Source: Roseiconus lacunae
GTDB lineage: Bacteria; Planctomycetota; Planctomycetia; Pirellulales; Pirellulaceae
DNA length: 64,000 nucleotides
Reading direction: 5' to 3'
NCBI RefSeq assembly: GCF_008312935.1
Contig: NZ_VSZO01000012.1
Location: 186,001-250,000, forward strand
In this document: one piece after another, positions 8,384 through 17,540 of the stretch
Layout: each line of letters starts with the position of its first letter
How positions within the stretch are numbered: position 1 is the stretch's first letter
The notes under the pieces: model-generated
The model's input: only the letters and a program-made list of their open reading frames with translations
What the model was told of the DNA's origin: nothing
Databases searched by the model: none
Program-made: the position numbers and the translations under genes

Positions 8384-9826
8384 TTTCAAGTATTCCAAGA
8401 CCGCATGCTTTTCTGGCTCGCTAAGTCGGATCGCAAAATCGTGCCCCTTGCCGCTCTTTCCAAAACTTCTGGTGTCGAAGTAACTTCGGCGTAGAACGAT
8501 ATCGCTAATTCCCGCGGGGACTTGATCGAGTTCCTCAACTGTCAAACCAATACGCTCCGTATCAAGTTCCTGAGAGAGAGGCCTCCAAACCGTCGGCCGC
8601 GACTCGGGATGCAAGACATGCCAAAGTGTCGGGACGCTACCGTTGTGAAAATACGGAGCACTTGCCCAAACGCCGTCCAAAGGCGGAGCGACATAGCCGT
8701 CGGGTGAGAGCACAGTCTGATGCTCATCCGCTTCCCCGGCATGCGCGAACCAGCTCTCCGCGTACCGTTTTCGCCCTTCCGCGGTCAGCGCCGTCAATCG
8801 CACCGGGTCGGTCTTAATCTCATCGATCGAAACGGTGCGGTTGGGGTAGATCCAATCCTCGCCATACATGCCGTGGCACTCGGCGCAATTGTCGTTAAAC
8901 ACCCCCCTTCCCCGCTCCGCTAATCGCTGATCGATTTCGCCGGTGTACGTCGGCGGCCGAAGTGACGACAGGTATGCATAGACATCTTTAAAGTGATGCT
9001 CGTTATCGCGATAAAAGTCTGGACCGTTTTCGGGAACGAGCGTGAACTGCATCAAGGCCCGATGACCTTTCTGGGCAAACCCATCGATATAAATCGACGG
9101 ACGTTTGTAAAAGTACCACCAAGGCGGTGCGTCCATATCGTGATGGGTGAACGACCGCGGCAGTTTCGCAACCACGTTCAACTTCGCGTCGCGACCATTC
9201 ATTAGGCCCATCCCGAACACCACCGCATTCGTCGTCCCATTGGTCGTTCCCAAAGGAATGAACAAAGCGCCCAATTCCATCCGTCCCGGCAACAATCCCA
9301 GTCTTGCTTTCGCCTTCGTAAGCTCTTCGGTCAATGACTGCAACGCATAACGATTGTTCGGCGCTCCCGGCGTTGGCTTGCCATAAACACTCCCCCCATG
9401 GCACGAAAAACAGTTCATCGTCCACGCGCCTTTTTCGTCGACGACGTACTGCAACGGTTTGCCGGAGTCGTCGTCCGGACGCACCGTCAAGCCATATCGT
9501 TGATACGCTAGTTGACGGCGTTCTTGCGGATCGGCCTGCTCTGCTTGATGACGCAGCTCCTCCGGCCAAACTTTCCATAGTTCGTCAAAGGTCGATTGAT
9601 GAAAATCGCTCGGTAGCACGGCTGTTTCGGTCAAGTAACGGTAACCTCGCCGGGCATCACCAATCGACGAATCGTCAGTTGACTCGGCCCCATCGGCATT
9701 GCGCCCAGGTGATTCCGCGCAGGTGAAAGATCGACACGAATGACCGGCGCCAAGGATCGCCGACAAACACAACACGACCAAACAACGGCGGCAATCAAAC
9801 GTTTGTTTCAAATTCGCGTTGACCAT
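8375..9826 (-). CDS. Secreted c-type cytochrome with two CxxCH sites
   Basis: A 483-residue protein with an N-terminal signal-like segment (CLVVLCLSAILGAGHS) and two haem c attachment motifs, CFSCHGG near residue 138 and CAECHGM near residue 317. The spacing and flanking text resemble the large planctomycete and proteobacterial di-haem cytochromes related to the cytochrome c peroxidase/RoxA group, but no clear peroxidase-specific residues let me choose. It should be periplasmic. No redox partner is adjacent. The last codon and stop are formed within repeat copy 2. Confidence 0.75.
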   Translation of the reverse strand: MVNANLKQTFDCRRCLVVLCLSAILGAGHSCRSFTCAESPGRNADGAESTDDSSIGDARRGYRYLTETAVLPSDFHQSTFDELWKVWPEELRHQAEQADPQERRQLAYQRYGLTVRPDDDSGKPLQYVVDEKGAWTMNCFSCHGGSVYGKPTPGAPNNRYALQSLTEELTKAKARLGLLPGRMELGALFIPLGTTNGTTNAVVFGMGLMNGRDAKLNVVAKLPRSFTHHDMDAPPWWYFYKRPSIYIDGFAQKGHRALMQFTLVPENGPDFYRDNEHHFKDVYAYLSSLRPPTYTGEIDQRLAERGRGVFNDNCAECHGMYGEDWIYPNRTVSIDEIKTDPVRLTALTAEGRKRYAESWFAHAGEADEHQTVLSPDGYVAPPLDGVWASAPYFHNGSVPTLWHVLHPESRPTVWRPLSQELDTERIGLTVEELDQVPAGISDIVLRRSYFDTRSFGKSGKGHDFAIRLSEPEKHAVLEYLKTL

Positions 9827-10056
9827 CAGGCATTCGAAATGCGGAGTTTTTCCCAGTCGTCCTTACGTTGACTTTATACCGGCGGGGTAAGGACCGCAAA
9901 AAAGAACCAGACTTCACCGGACATTCTGAACGCTCTCCTCTCCATGCCTCGGGCCAGCTTTTATCTGCTGAGGTATCGAGAACGAATGCGAAATTTTTCT
10001 CAGTGGCACGATTTTCTCGGTACAAAAACGGCGCGCGACGCGGCCTCCCAGCGTGC

Positions 10057-10087
10057 CGCGGTTTGCAACGCGGTTTGTAACGCGGTC
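10057..10087. repeat. 12-bp imperfect tandem repeat, about 2.5 units
   Basis: CGCGGTTTGCAA, CGCGGTTTGTAA and a partial third CGCGGTC follow each other directly, just downstream of the minus-strand glycosyltransferase gene. No function is apparent. The whole intergenic gap 9827-10093 shows no gene. Confidence 0.7.
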
Positions 10088-10093
10088 ACGATG

Positions 10094-11953
10094 TCATCGC
10101 GTTCGTGCTTCGCTTTTCGGATCGGGTTGCGTCGAAGGGAAATTGATCTGCAGCACTGCCGGCCTCAATTTCGTCTGCCAGACAACGTCACACTCGCGGG
10201 CCACACGCAATCGCTTCAATAACAGTGCGACCGAAGTTGGGTGACTTCGGGTGACCAACCAGACTCGCGACTGGCCCGTGGGCAGTCCATCGACCAGTCT
10301 TTTGAGCCATGCCGAATCAGCATTTGGCGAAACCAACTTCACCCCATCGATTCGGTACGGGCCACGAACGGGAAACTGCAAGTATTCCCAAATCCGATCG
10401 TATTCCTGTGGCCAGCGGTCCGGAGGCGCGCTCAAAACGCTCGCTTCGATCAAACCGCTGTCAAGCCAAACGTGATCACCATGGTCGCGTTGCGAGTTCA
10501 CCCGCTGGACTGCCTGACGCCAAGCTTCGCCACGCAGTTGCATCGGAAATCGTCCCGCGACAATTGTCGAAAGCACACCTTGGTGGAACAACAATCCTCC
10601 GACAAAAATCAGCAACACAACCAGTCCCGTCCCGTGACGCCGGACGATTCCTGATCCTTTGCCGCCCCACCGCAAGGTGATTTGCCGCAATGCCTGCTGA
10701 CAGTGACCGGCGAATTCACCCGTGGTCCAAGCCAACAGTGGGAGCGCGGCAATAAAGTAACGCCGGTGCCAAAGCGGCACCCAGTCAAGATACGATGCGG
10801 CAAAGAAGATCGCCGTCGCGAGCGTCCCAATTGCCCCCGGAACACTGCCCATCCAAAGGCGTCCGCGGACACAACCGCCGACGGGACCGATGCGTTCGTC
10901 ATGGATTTCTTGATTTAAGCCGCGCGACCAATCAATCAACAAGCAGGCCGCTGAAATCATCGCGACCACGATGGCTGGAAAAATCAATAACGACCACCAA
11001 TCCCACGCGAACCACCACTGCGACAGATCCGTCGCTCTTCCAAAGGCCCGCCACAAATCACGACGTTGCCATGAATGTGGCAACGAGGACATCGCTAGTA
11101 AACCAAGAGTGACCAACCCTACGATGACCCCGGTGACATCCCCGGCCCCGAGCCGAAAACGGCCTGTTCGAATGCTAAGAACGAACACCGTGGGGAACAG
11201 CAACCCGAGCGTGCCCAGCGACGTCGGATGAATCAGCGCGCCGACACAAACACTAAACAATAGGATCAATCGCCACCGAGTTGCTCGATCGACCTCGTCG
11301 TCGTGGGGCCCCTGTTCATTGCCAGCCCCACCGTCGGCGTCCAACAAAAGGTCCATGCGGCCGATCGACCGCATGAACGCAAACACCGAAACGGCCGACG
11401 CCAGCATGATGACCGCGTACGAACGTAACTCCCCACCAAAAAAAATGGCGTTTCGATCACAGGCCAGCATCAGCGCGGCCACCGTCCCGCCGACCAGCGA
11501 ACGACTCGACTTGGCGACACCGACCAACAACACTAGAGCCGCGAAAGCGTTGGCGATTACACTGCTCAATCGCATCGCCCACTCGAACCCGAAGACACGA
11601 TCGAGTCCGGCAAGCGTCACCAGATTCTTCCAAATCCATAGCGAATGAAAGTAGCCGGTCGTCTGATTCCCGTCCGCCGCGCGATCGGACGTACTGCCGA
11701 AGTCATCGCTGACCACCCAAGCGGAGTGCAATTCGTCCAGCCAGAAACTCTCCCCACCGGCCGGCCAACGCATCGCAATGGTGACGGCCACAACGATGAC
11801 CGCTGCGATCAACCACCAAATGGGCGAAGCAGAACTTGCCGAATGTGCATTCGCCGCTGGGGAAGTGGGCGTTGGGGAAATAGGCGCTGGGGAAGTTTGC
11901 GCTGGTTGTCCGTCGTTGGCGATCAAAGTCATCGAAGCATGGGGCGTTGTCAT
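10094..11953 (-). CDS. Polytopic membrane glycosyltransferase, GT39/ArnT-like
   Basis: A 619-residue protein with about ten to twelve hydrophobic segments. The first loop after the first membrane helix contains ESFWLDELHSAWVVSDDF, matching the acidic loop-1 motif of GT-C glycosyltransferases such as dolichyl-phosphate-mannose mannosyltransferases and ArnT. Such enzymes move a sugar from a polyprenyl-phosphate donor to protein or lipid on the outer side of the membrane; the acceptor here is unknown. It is divergent from hisD with only 95 bp between starts, so promoters for both must lie there. A second ATG eight codons in is an alternative start. Confidence 0.7.
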   Translation of the reverse strand: MTTPHASMTLIANDGQPAQTSPAPISPTPTSPAANAHSASSASPIWWLIAAVIVVAVTIAMRWPAGGESFWLDELHSAWVVSDDFGSTSDRAADGNQTTGYFHSLWIWKNLVTLAGLDRVFGFEWAMRLSSVIANAFAALVLLVGVAKSSRSLVGGTVAALMLACDRNAIFFGGELRSYAVIMLASAVSVFAFMRSIGRMDLLLDADGGAGNEQGPHDDEVDRATRWRLILLFSVCVGALIHPTSLGTLGLLFPTVFVLSIRTGRFRLGAGDVTGVIVGLVTLGLLAMSSLPHSWQRRDLWRAFGRATDLSQWWFAWDWWSLLIFPAIVVAMISAACLLIDWSRGLNQEIHDERIGPVGGCVRGRLWMGSVPGAIGTLATAIFFAASYLDWVPLWHRRYFIAALPLLAWTTGEFAGHCQQALRQITLRWGGKGSGIVRRHGTGLVVLLIFVGGLLFHQGVLSTIVAGRFPMQLRGEAWRQAVQRVNSQRDHGDHVWLDSGLIEASVLSAPPDRWPQEYDRIWEYLQFPVRGPYRIDGVKLVSPNADSAWLKRLVDGLPTGQSRVWLVTRSHPTSVALLLKRLRVARECDVVWQTKLRPAVLQINFPSTQPDPKSEARTR

Positions 11954-12048
11954 TTCCGCCGCAGTGTACCAGTTTGCCTTCGCTGCCTATCATGGGGTGT
12001 CTTTGACAAAAAACGAGAAACCCCGTCGCGTCCGATTCCCGCCCTCCT

Positions 12049-13410
12049 ATGAACACGTCGCAAACATCTCCCAAAATCACTCGCGTCGACGCTCGCCAAG
12101 GCTCCGCCGAGATTCTCGACCAACTACGGGAAAAACTCAGTCCTCGCGGTGATGTGGTTTCTCCCCGGGGCCGAGCGTTAACCGAAGAAGTTTTCGGTGC
12201 GCCGTTAACGCCGGTGGAAGTCGTTGACAAGATTTGCGAAGAAGTGCAATCGACCGGCACGTCGGCATTGCTGCACTATCTAAAACAGCTGGACAAGGCA
12301 GATCTCTCCGCCGAACAATTGCGAGTTCCGGAGGAAGACTTGGCCGCGGCCCATGCCGCCGCCGATTCCGCGTTGATCGATTCGGTCCGCCGTATCCGTG
12401 AAAACATTGTGCGTTTCCAATCGGCGATCTTGCATCAGGATGTCACGATCGAACCCTCGCCCGGTGTTCGTCTGACGCAACGGTATGTCCCGCTACGACG
12501 TGTCGGCGTTTGCGTTCCCGGAGGCGCGGCCGCCTATCCGTCGACCGTTCTGATGACCGCCGTTCCGGCACAGGTCGCAGGCGTCAAGGATATCGCCGTG
12601 GTAGCGCCCCCCACTCCGTTCGGGGCCTACAACGAAGACATGCTGGCAACCTGCCACGAACTGGGGATCACCGAGGTCTACCGAATGGGCGGCGCCCAAG
12701 CGGTCGCGGCTCTCGCCTACGGAACCGAACACGTACCGGCAGTGCAAAAGATCGTCGGACCGGGGAACCTTTTCGTCGCCCTGGCCAAAAAACATGTGTA
12801 TGGCACTGTCGATATCGATTCCTTCGCCGGCCCCAGTGAAGTTATCGTGATCGCCGACGAAACCGCCCGCGCCGATTTCATTGCCGCCGACCTGTTAGCT
12901 CAAGCTGAGCACTCTCCGGGTAGTTCGATCTTGATCACCTGGGAAGAGTCTCTGCTGGTTGCCGTTGAAGCGGAACTGACACAACAGCTAAGCGAACTTT
13001 CGCGGAGTGATTTGACCCTTGATAGTTTGGAAGCGTTCGGCGCGCTGATTCTAGTCAATGACCAAAAACACGCGTGCGAGTTAACCGACTCCTTCGCACC
13101 GGAGCACCTGCACATCCAAACCGCTGACCCACAAACACTGATGAAATCGATCAACAATAGTGGGGCCGCATTCCTGGGTCACTACACGCCGGTTGCCTTG
13201 GGTGATTATGCCGCCGGACCAAGCCATGTACTCCCCACTGGTGGAACCTGCACGTGGGCGGCAGGACTGTGCAGCAACAGCTTTCTTCGCAGTGGCAGCG
13301 TGACCGAATTTGAGCAGGGAGCGATGGCACAGATCGCCGATGATGTCGAGCGACTTGCCGAAAAAGAAGGCCTGACGGCACACGCCCGCAGCGTTTCGAT
13401 TCGCCGCTAA
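12049..13410 (+). CDS. hisD: Histidinol dehydrogenase
   Basis: Zn-dependent NAD-linked four-electron oxidation of histidinol to histidine, the last step of the pathway. The 453-residue protein has the conserved segment [19 protein letters not shown], the signature [14 protein letters not shown], the zinc-ligand region [11 protein letters not shown], and the C-terminal [17 protein letters not shown]. The first 50 residues are somewhat longer than in E. coli HisD. It is followed 102 bp later by hisC on the same strand. Confidence 0.95.
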   Translation: MNTSQTSPKITRVDARQGSAEILDQLREKLSPRGDVVSPRGRALTEEVFGAPLTPVEVVDKICEEVQSTGTSALLHYLKQLDKADLSAEQLRVPEEDLAAAHAAADSALIDSVRRIRENIVRFQSAILHQDVTIEPSPGVRLTQRYVPLRRVGVCVPGGAAAYPSTVLMTAVPAQVAGVKDIAVVAPPTPFGAYNEDMLATCHELGITEVYRMGGAQAVAALAYGTEHVPAVQKIVGPGNLFVALAKKHVYGTVDIDSFAGPSEVIVIADETARADFIAADLLAQAEHSPGSSILITWEESLLVAVEAELTQQLSELSRSDLTLDSLEAFGALILVNDQKHACELTDSFAPEHLHIQTADPQTLMKSINNSGAAFLGHYTPVALGDYAAGPSHVLPTGGTCTWAAGLCSNSFLRSGSVTEFEQGAMAQIADDVERLAEKEGLTAHARSVSIRR

Positions 13411-13512
13411 TATTTTCCCGTCCACCGCCAATGGCGTCCGGCGATACGCGATCACGCATGCTCGTGTTGTGCCGCAAACCTTTGTCAAACAACTTCACCG
13501 GATCACGACTCG

Positions 13513-14571
13513 ATGTCCAAAACAGACCTCCGCCCTGCCCTTTCGCGGATGTTGCCTTACACGCCCGGCGAACAACCCCCGCCGGGAAAATTCATCAAGC
13601 TGAACACGAACGAGAGCCCCTATCCGCCGCCCCAAGAAGTCATCCGGGCGATCCAAGATGCGGCGACCGGTCCGCTGAATCGCTATCCCGATCCGACCGC
13701 GCGTTCATTTCGTAACGAAGCCAGCCGAGTGCTTGGCTTGCCCAGTCCCGATTGGATCCTTGCCGGCAATGGCAGTGATGAAATCTTGACGATCTTGGTC
13801 CGCGGCTTTGTCGGTGAAGGCCAAAAATTACGTCTGCCCTACCCTAGCTATATCCTTTATCGCACGCTGGCGGACATCCAGGGCGCCCGCTGGGAACAAA
13901 CGCCGTTCCTAGATGGCTGGCATCTGCCGACGATGTTCGGCCAAGGCGACGCCGACCTGCGACTGGTACTGCTGCCTAATCCGAACAGCCCCAGTGGAAC
14001 CATCGTCCCCAAAGACGAAATCGCCAAGCTGGCCGAGTCTTTACCCTGCCCGTTGGTGGTCGACGAAGCCTACGCGGACTTTGCCGGCGACAATTGTTTG
14101 GATCTCGTCCGCTCGCACGACAACATCCTGGTCACAAGAACGCTTAGCAAGTCATACGCGCTGGCAGGGATTCGATTCGGATTCCTAGTCGGATCACCTG
14201 CCATTCTCGGCAAGCTCGGCAACATCAAAGACAGCTACAACTGCGACTACCTTGCCACCGTGGCGGCGACGGCGGCGATCGGCGCCCAAGACTGGCTGCG
14301 TGAAACCGTCGAGACGATGAATCAAACCCGCGCCCGGATGGAAACACGCCTGGCGGAACTGGGGTTCAACGTCACACCTTCGAAAGCCAACTTTGTCTGG
14401 TGTACCCACCCCAGCGGTGAACACGCAGCGATGCACCAGTTTCTTAAGAAAAATCAGGTGCTTGTCCGTTACATGAATTTCCCCGATTGGGGCGATGGCC
14501 TGCGAATTTCAGTCGGAACGGACCAACAAGTCGACGCCTGCTTGATGTTGCTGGAACGATATTTGAGTTAG
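13513..14571 (+). CDS. hisC: Histidinol-phosphate aminotransferase
   Basis: PLP-dependent transamination of imidazole acetol-phosphate with glutamate. The 352-residue protein begins with the HisC-typical KLNTNESPYPPP, has the nucleotide/PLP segment AGNGSDEIL, the proline-containing NPNSPSGT loop, VVDEAYADFA, and the Schiff-base lysine in TLSKSYALAGIRFG. It follows hisD, and together with hisN (1.7 kb) and hisB (22.3 kb) accounts for four pathway steps in the window, though not in one operon. Confidence 0.93.
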   Translation: MSKTDLRPALSRMLPYTPGEQPPPGKFIKLNTNESPYPPPQEVIRAIQDAATGPLNRYPDPTARSFRNEASRVLGLPSPDWILAGNGSDEILTILVRGFVGEGQKLRLPYPSYILYRTLADIQGARWEQTPFLDGWHLPTMFGQGDADLRLVLLPNPNSPSGTIVPKDEIAKLAESLPCPLVVDEAYADFAGDNCLDLVRSHDNILVTRTLSKSYALAGIRFGFLVGSPAILGKLGNIKDSYNCDYLATVAATAAIGAQDWLRETVETMNQTRARMETRLAELGFNVTPSKANFVWCTHPSGEHAAMHQFLKKNQVLVRYMNFPDWGDGLRISVGTDQQVDACLMLLERYLS

Positions 14572-14702
14572 ACCTTCGTGTCTTGGGGGACGTTCGCCCC
14601 TGCCCCTGCGATTGGGGTTAGTTGAGCATCGCCCCCCTTTTTGGTTAAGATAATCCGTACAGGTGATTCTGATACGCCGATGCTTCCACCACTTCATCAT
14701 TG

Positions 14703-17261
14703 ATGTTCGATCCACTCCACAAGTGGCTGGGAATCCCGCCATCGGAACAGCCGCCGAACGACTATCGGTTACTCGGGCTGGCGAACTTTGAAAGTGACCC
14801 CGAAGTGATCGACTCGGCCGCCGATCGCGATCTGACGTTTTTGCACCACCTCTCTAGCGGTGAGCATGGTGAATTAGCCGAAGACCTTGCTAATCGGATC
14901 TCGGCGGCTCGTTTGCGCCTGCTCAATCCGCAGAAAAAGGCGGCGTACGACGCACAGTTGCGACGTGAATTGCAGACCGAACACGCCGATGTCGACGATG
15001 TGCTGAGGTCGCTCGATTCGGAGGAAGCGACCGCGATAAACGTATCCGACGTTCTGCACCTGTCATCGCCGACGGCCCCACCTCAATCGGGCCTCTCTCA
15101 ACCGGGCCTCTCACGAGCCGAAGACTCGCAACAACGATCGGGCCCTGACGCCAGACAGCCGGAGATGTCGCAACCGGTTTCCAATGCTCCGGTCGCCCCC
15201 GCGACGATGCCAATGGCTTCTCTGGCGAAGTCATACAAACCGACGAAACGCAGGCGTCCTCGCGGGAACCTGTTAGTTTGGTTGGTGGGGGTTGTGCCAG
15301 GCCTGATCGTCCTTGGCACGCTGATCTACCTGATCGCCACCGGTCGGCTGAACCTCGACCAAGACAAACTGGAACGCTTAGGGATCCCTCCGGAACAAGC
15401 ATCTCAGTTGGCCGGAAGCTCGGGAAACTCGGCGTCCGACCAAGCGACGCCATCTGAAGCGGTAACGAATCAAGCCGATGCCGTCGAATCAAACGTCGCG
15501 TTGGCACCCACCGGTCCGTCGTCATCGGCACCCAAGGCGACATCGTCGACGGGACCGAACGGCTCGGTCAATTCTTCCATCCCTTCCGATCCGACCATGA
15601 CCGCGGGAGCCGAGAATTTTGCGACCGAGCCCGTCGGTTCGCGACGTTCCCCCGCGAGACAAGGATCCAATCAATCCACCACCATTGCAGCGGAAGACTC
15701 GCGTTCGCCCCCGGCAAGTCCAAGGCTATTAAGCGGGGCCCCTGAACTGAAAGAGCGTACGCCGGACGGTCGCTGGAATATCCCCGATGAACAATCGGTC
15801 CGTCAGAAGCAGAAAACGGTTCGCGACTTATTCGTCGACGAGTACGAAAAAGCCAAGACGGCTGACGAGAAAATCGCAGTCGCAGATCAAATGCAAGTCG
15901 CGGCAATCGAAACCGATGACGATCCGGCAGGCCGCTACGCGCTCTTCACCGTCGCGCTCGCCATTTACAAACAAGAAGGCGATCTGGACGCGGCACTCGA
16001 AACGACAGACATGTTGGCCGAGTCGTTCGGCGGGTTTGACAGTTTGCAACGGCGACACGAAGTTCTTCGAGAGATCGCGTTAACCCCCAACTCCACGATG
16101 GCACTGGTCAAGGAAGCAGGACGACTTGCCGACGACGCACGATCGGAAGGAAAGATTGACGTCGGCCTGGAGGCGTGCCAAACCGTTCGTGAGCGACTCG
16201 ATCGAGTGCCTCCGGAGGCTCAAGCATTGCTCAGTGATATCGAAGCTCGCCTTCGATCGGCACAAGTGCTGTACGGTGACTATGAAAACGCCGCGATGAC
16301 GTTGGAATCCAACCCGGAGAACGCCGAGGCGAACACGGTCGTCGGTCGATACTTTTGTTTTATCGAAGACCGCTGGGACGAAGGGATGCCCTACCTTGCC
16401 GCCGGATCCGATGCGGTGCTCAAGCAGACGGCGACGGTCGACCTGCAACGTCGATCGGGACGAGCTTCGATCCTAGACGTTGCCGATCGCTGGTTTGACA
16501 CGATCGCACAAGTCGACGATGGCCTGGAAAAAAATGCGATCGCAAAACAATCAAAGCGACTGTACCTCGTCGCGCGCCAGCAAGCGAGTAGCTTAGAGTC
16601 ACGTAAGATCGACAAACGGATCGAGTCACTCGATGCGATCACCGGTGCATCCCCCTTCACGCGGTTGCGGGAACTACCTAGCGAACAGCCGATCGGAAGT
16701 CGCCGCCGAACCACGAAACCTCGGCTGCGTCGATTGCGACCGCAGGTGTTTGACTATCGCACGTACACCCGAACCCCGGCGAACGCGGCCCGCGCCGTTG
16801 GCAATGTGTTGACGGTGGGGATGGGGCGGCGAACCTCGTCGGGTGAAGCGGCGGCCGGCATTGGGCTCAAGGATGTTGGGTCGATCGCAGTCGTCTGCAA
16901 TGCCTCGCATCCATCGCTCGACCAAATGTACCCCACCAACCAAGTCGCCTTTATTGTCGACTATGAAACCGATGCCGGGTACGAAAAACGGGTGTTGATC
17001 AATGTCGGTGGGAACGCACCGCGTTCCGGCCAGAGTGTGTCTTCGACCCAAAATCCCCCGTGGGGAACGATGCGTGTGCCGGATCAAGTGCTGAATTATC
17101 CTAGCCGTTCGCAGTACGTTTTTGATATCCAGGACACCGCCCCTGCCAACTGGACCGGTGCGGCTTGGTTTTCGGTCTACATGCGAGACGCCGGTTCAGA
17201 GCGTGCCCTGACCGCGACGCTGCAATGGCAAGGCCGCATGGTCCCCCGAGAAGACGATTAG
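14703..17261 (+). CDS. J-like domain membrane protein, planctomycete type
   Basis: An 852-residue protein. Residues 1-85 resemble a DnaJ J-domain (DYRLLGLANFESDPEVID, later LLNPQKKAAYDAQLRRE), but the HPD tripeptide needed to stimulate Hsp70 is absent; the equivalent place reads FLHHLSSGE. A single membrane helix follows a basic stretch (RRRPRGN, then LLVWLVGVVPGLIVLGTLIY). Next comes a long Ser/Ala/Pro-rich linker, a helical region with TPR-like periodicity (about 360-650), and a C-terminal beta-rich domain of about 170 residues ending in TATLQWQ. The ATG at 14703 is used. The architecture suggests an envelope protein with a cytoplasmic J-like head; function unknown. An Hsp70-like gene lies 3.3 kb downstream. 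Confidence 0.65.
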   Translation: MFDPLHKWLGIPPSEQPPNDYRLLGLANFESDPEVIDSAADRDLTFLHHLSSGEHGELAEDLANRISAARLRLLNPQKKAAYDAQLRRELQTEHADVDDVLRSLDSEEATAINVSDVLHLSSPTAPPQSGLSQPGLSRAEDSQQRSGPDARQPEMSQPVSNAPVAPATMPMASLAKSYKPTKRRRPRGNLLVWLVGVVPGLIVLGTLIYLIATGRLNLDQDKLERLGIPPEQASQLAGSSGNSASDQATPSEAVTNQADAVESNVALAPTGPSSSAPKATSSTGPNGSVNSSIPSDPTMTAGAENFATEPVGSRRSPARQGSNQSTTIAAEDSRSPPASPRLLSGAPELKERTPDGRWNIPDEQSVRQKQKTVRDLFVDEYEKAKTADEKIAVADQMQVAAIETDDDPAGRYALFTVALAIYKQEGDLDAALETTDMLAESFGGFDSLQRRHEVLREIALTPNSTMALVKEAGRLADDARSEGKIDVGLEACQTVRERLDRVPPEAQALLSDIEARLRSAQVLYGDYENAAMTLESNPENAEANTVVGRYFCFIEDRWDEGMPYLAAGSDAVLKQTATVDLQRRSGRASILDVADRWFDTIAQVDDGLEKNAIAKQSKRLYLVARQQASSLESRKIDKRIESLDAITGASPFTRLRELPSEQPIGSRRRTTKPRLRRLRPQVFDYRTYTRTPANAARAVGNVLTVGMGRRTSSGEAAAGIGLKDVGSIAVVCNASHPSLDQMYPTNQVAFIVDYETDAGYEKRVLINVGGNAPRSGQSVSSTQNPPWGTMRVPDQVLNYPSRSQYVFDIQDTAPANWTGAAWFSVYMRDAGSERALTATLQWQGRMVPREDD

Positions 17262-17540
17262 CGTCTTGCCGGCCTCTGACTTTGCGGCGCCGGAACGGCG
17301 AATCAGCGGAAGCGTCCGCGAAATCCATCACGGTACCTATCGAACGTCGTCCTTACGTGACTTCGATGACGCACCGAAATCATTGCGGCACACCAATGAA
17401 ACGAACTGGGGTACCCTTGTTGCGGCGAACGTTTGATAATAGGCGACTCCCCCGACGCGGCAAGCAACATCCATCCGTGGAACCCACGACTGACAAGGAC
17501 GCCCCAGTCATGTGCTCCCAACCTTTGAATTTTCACCTAA

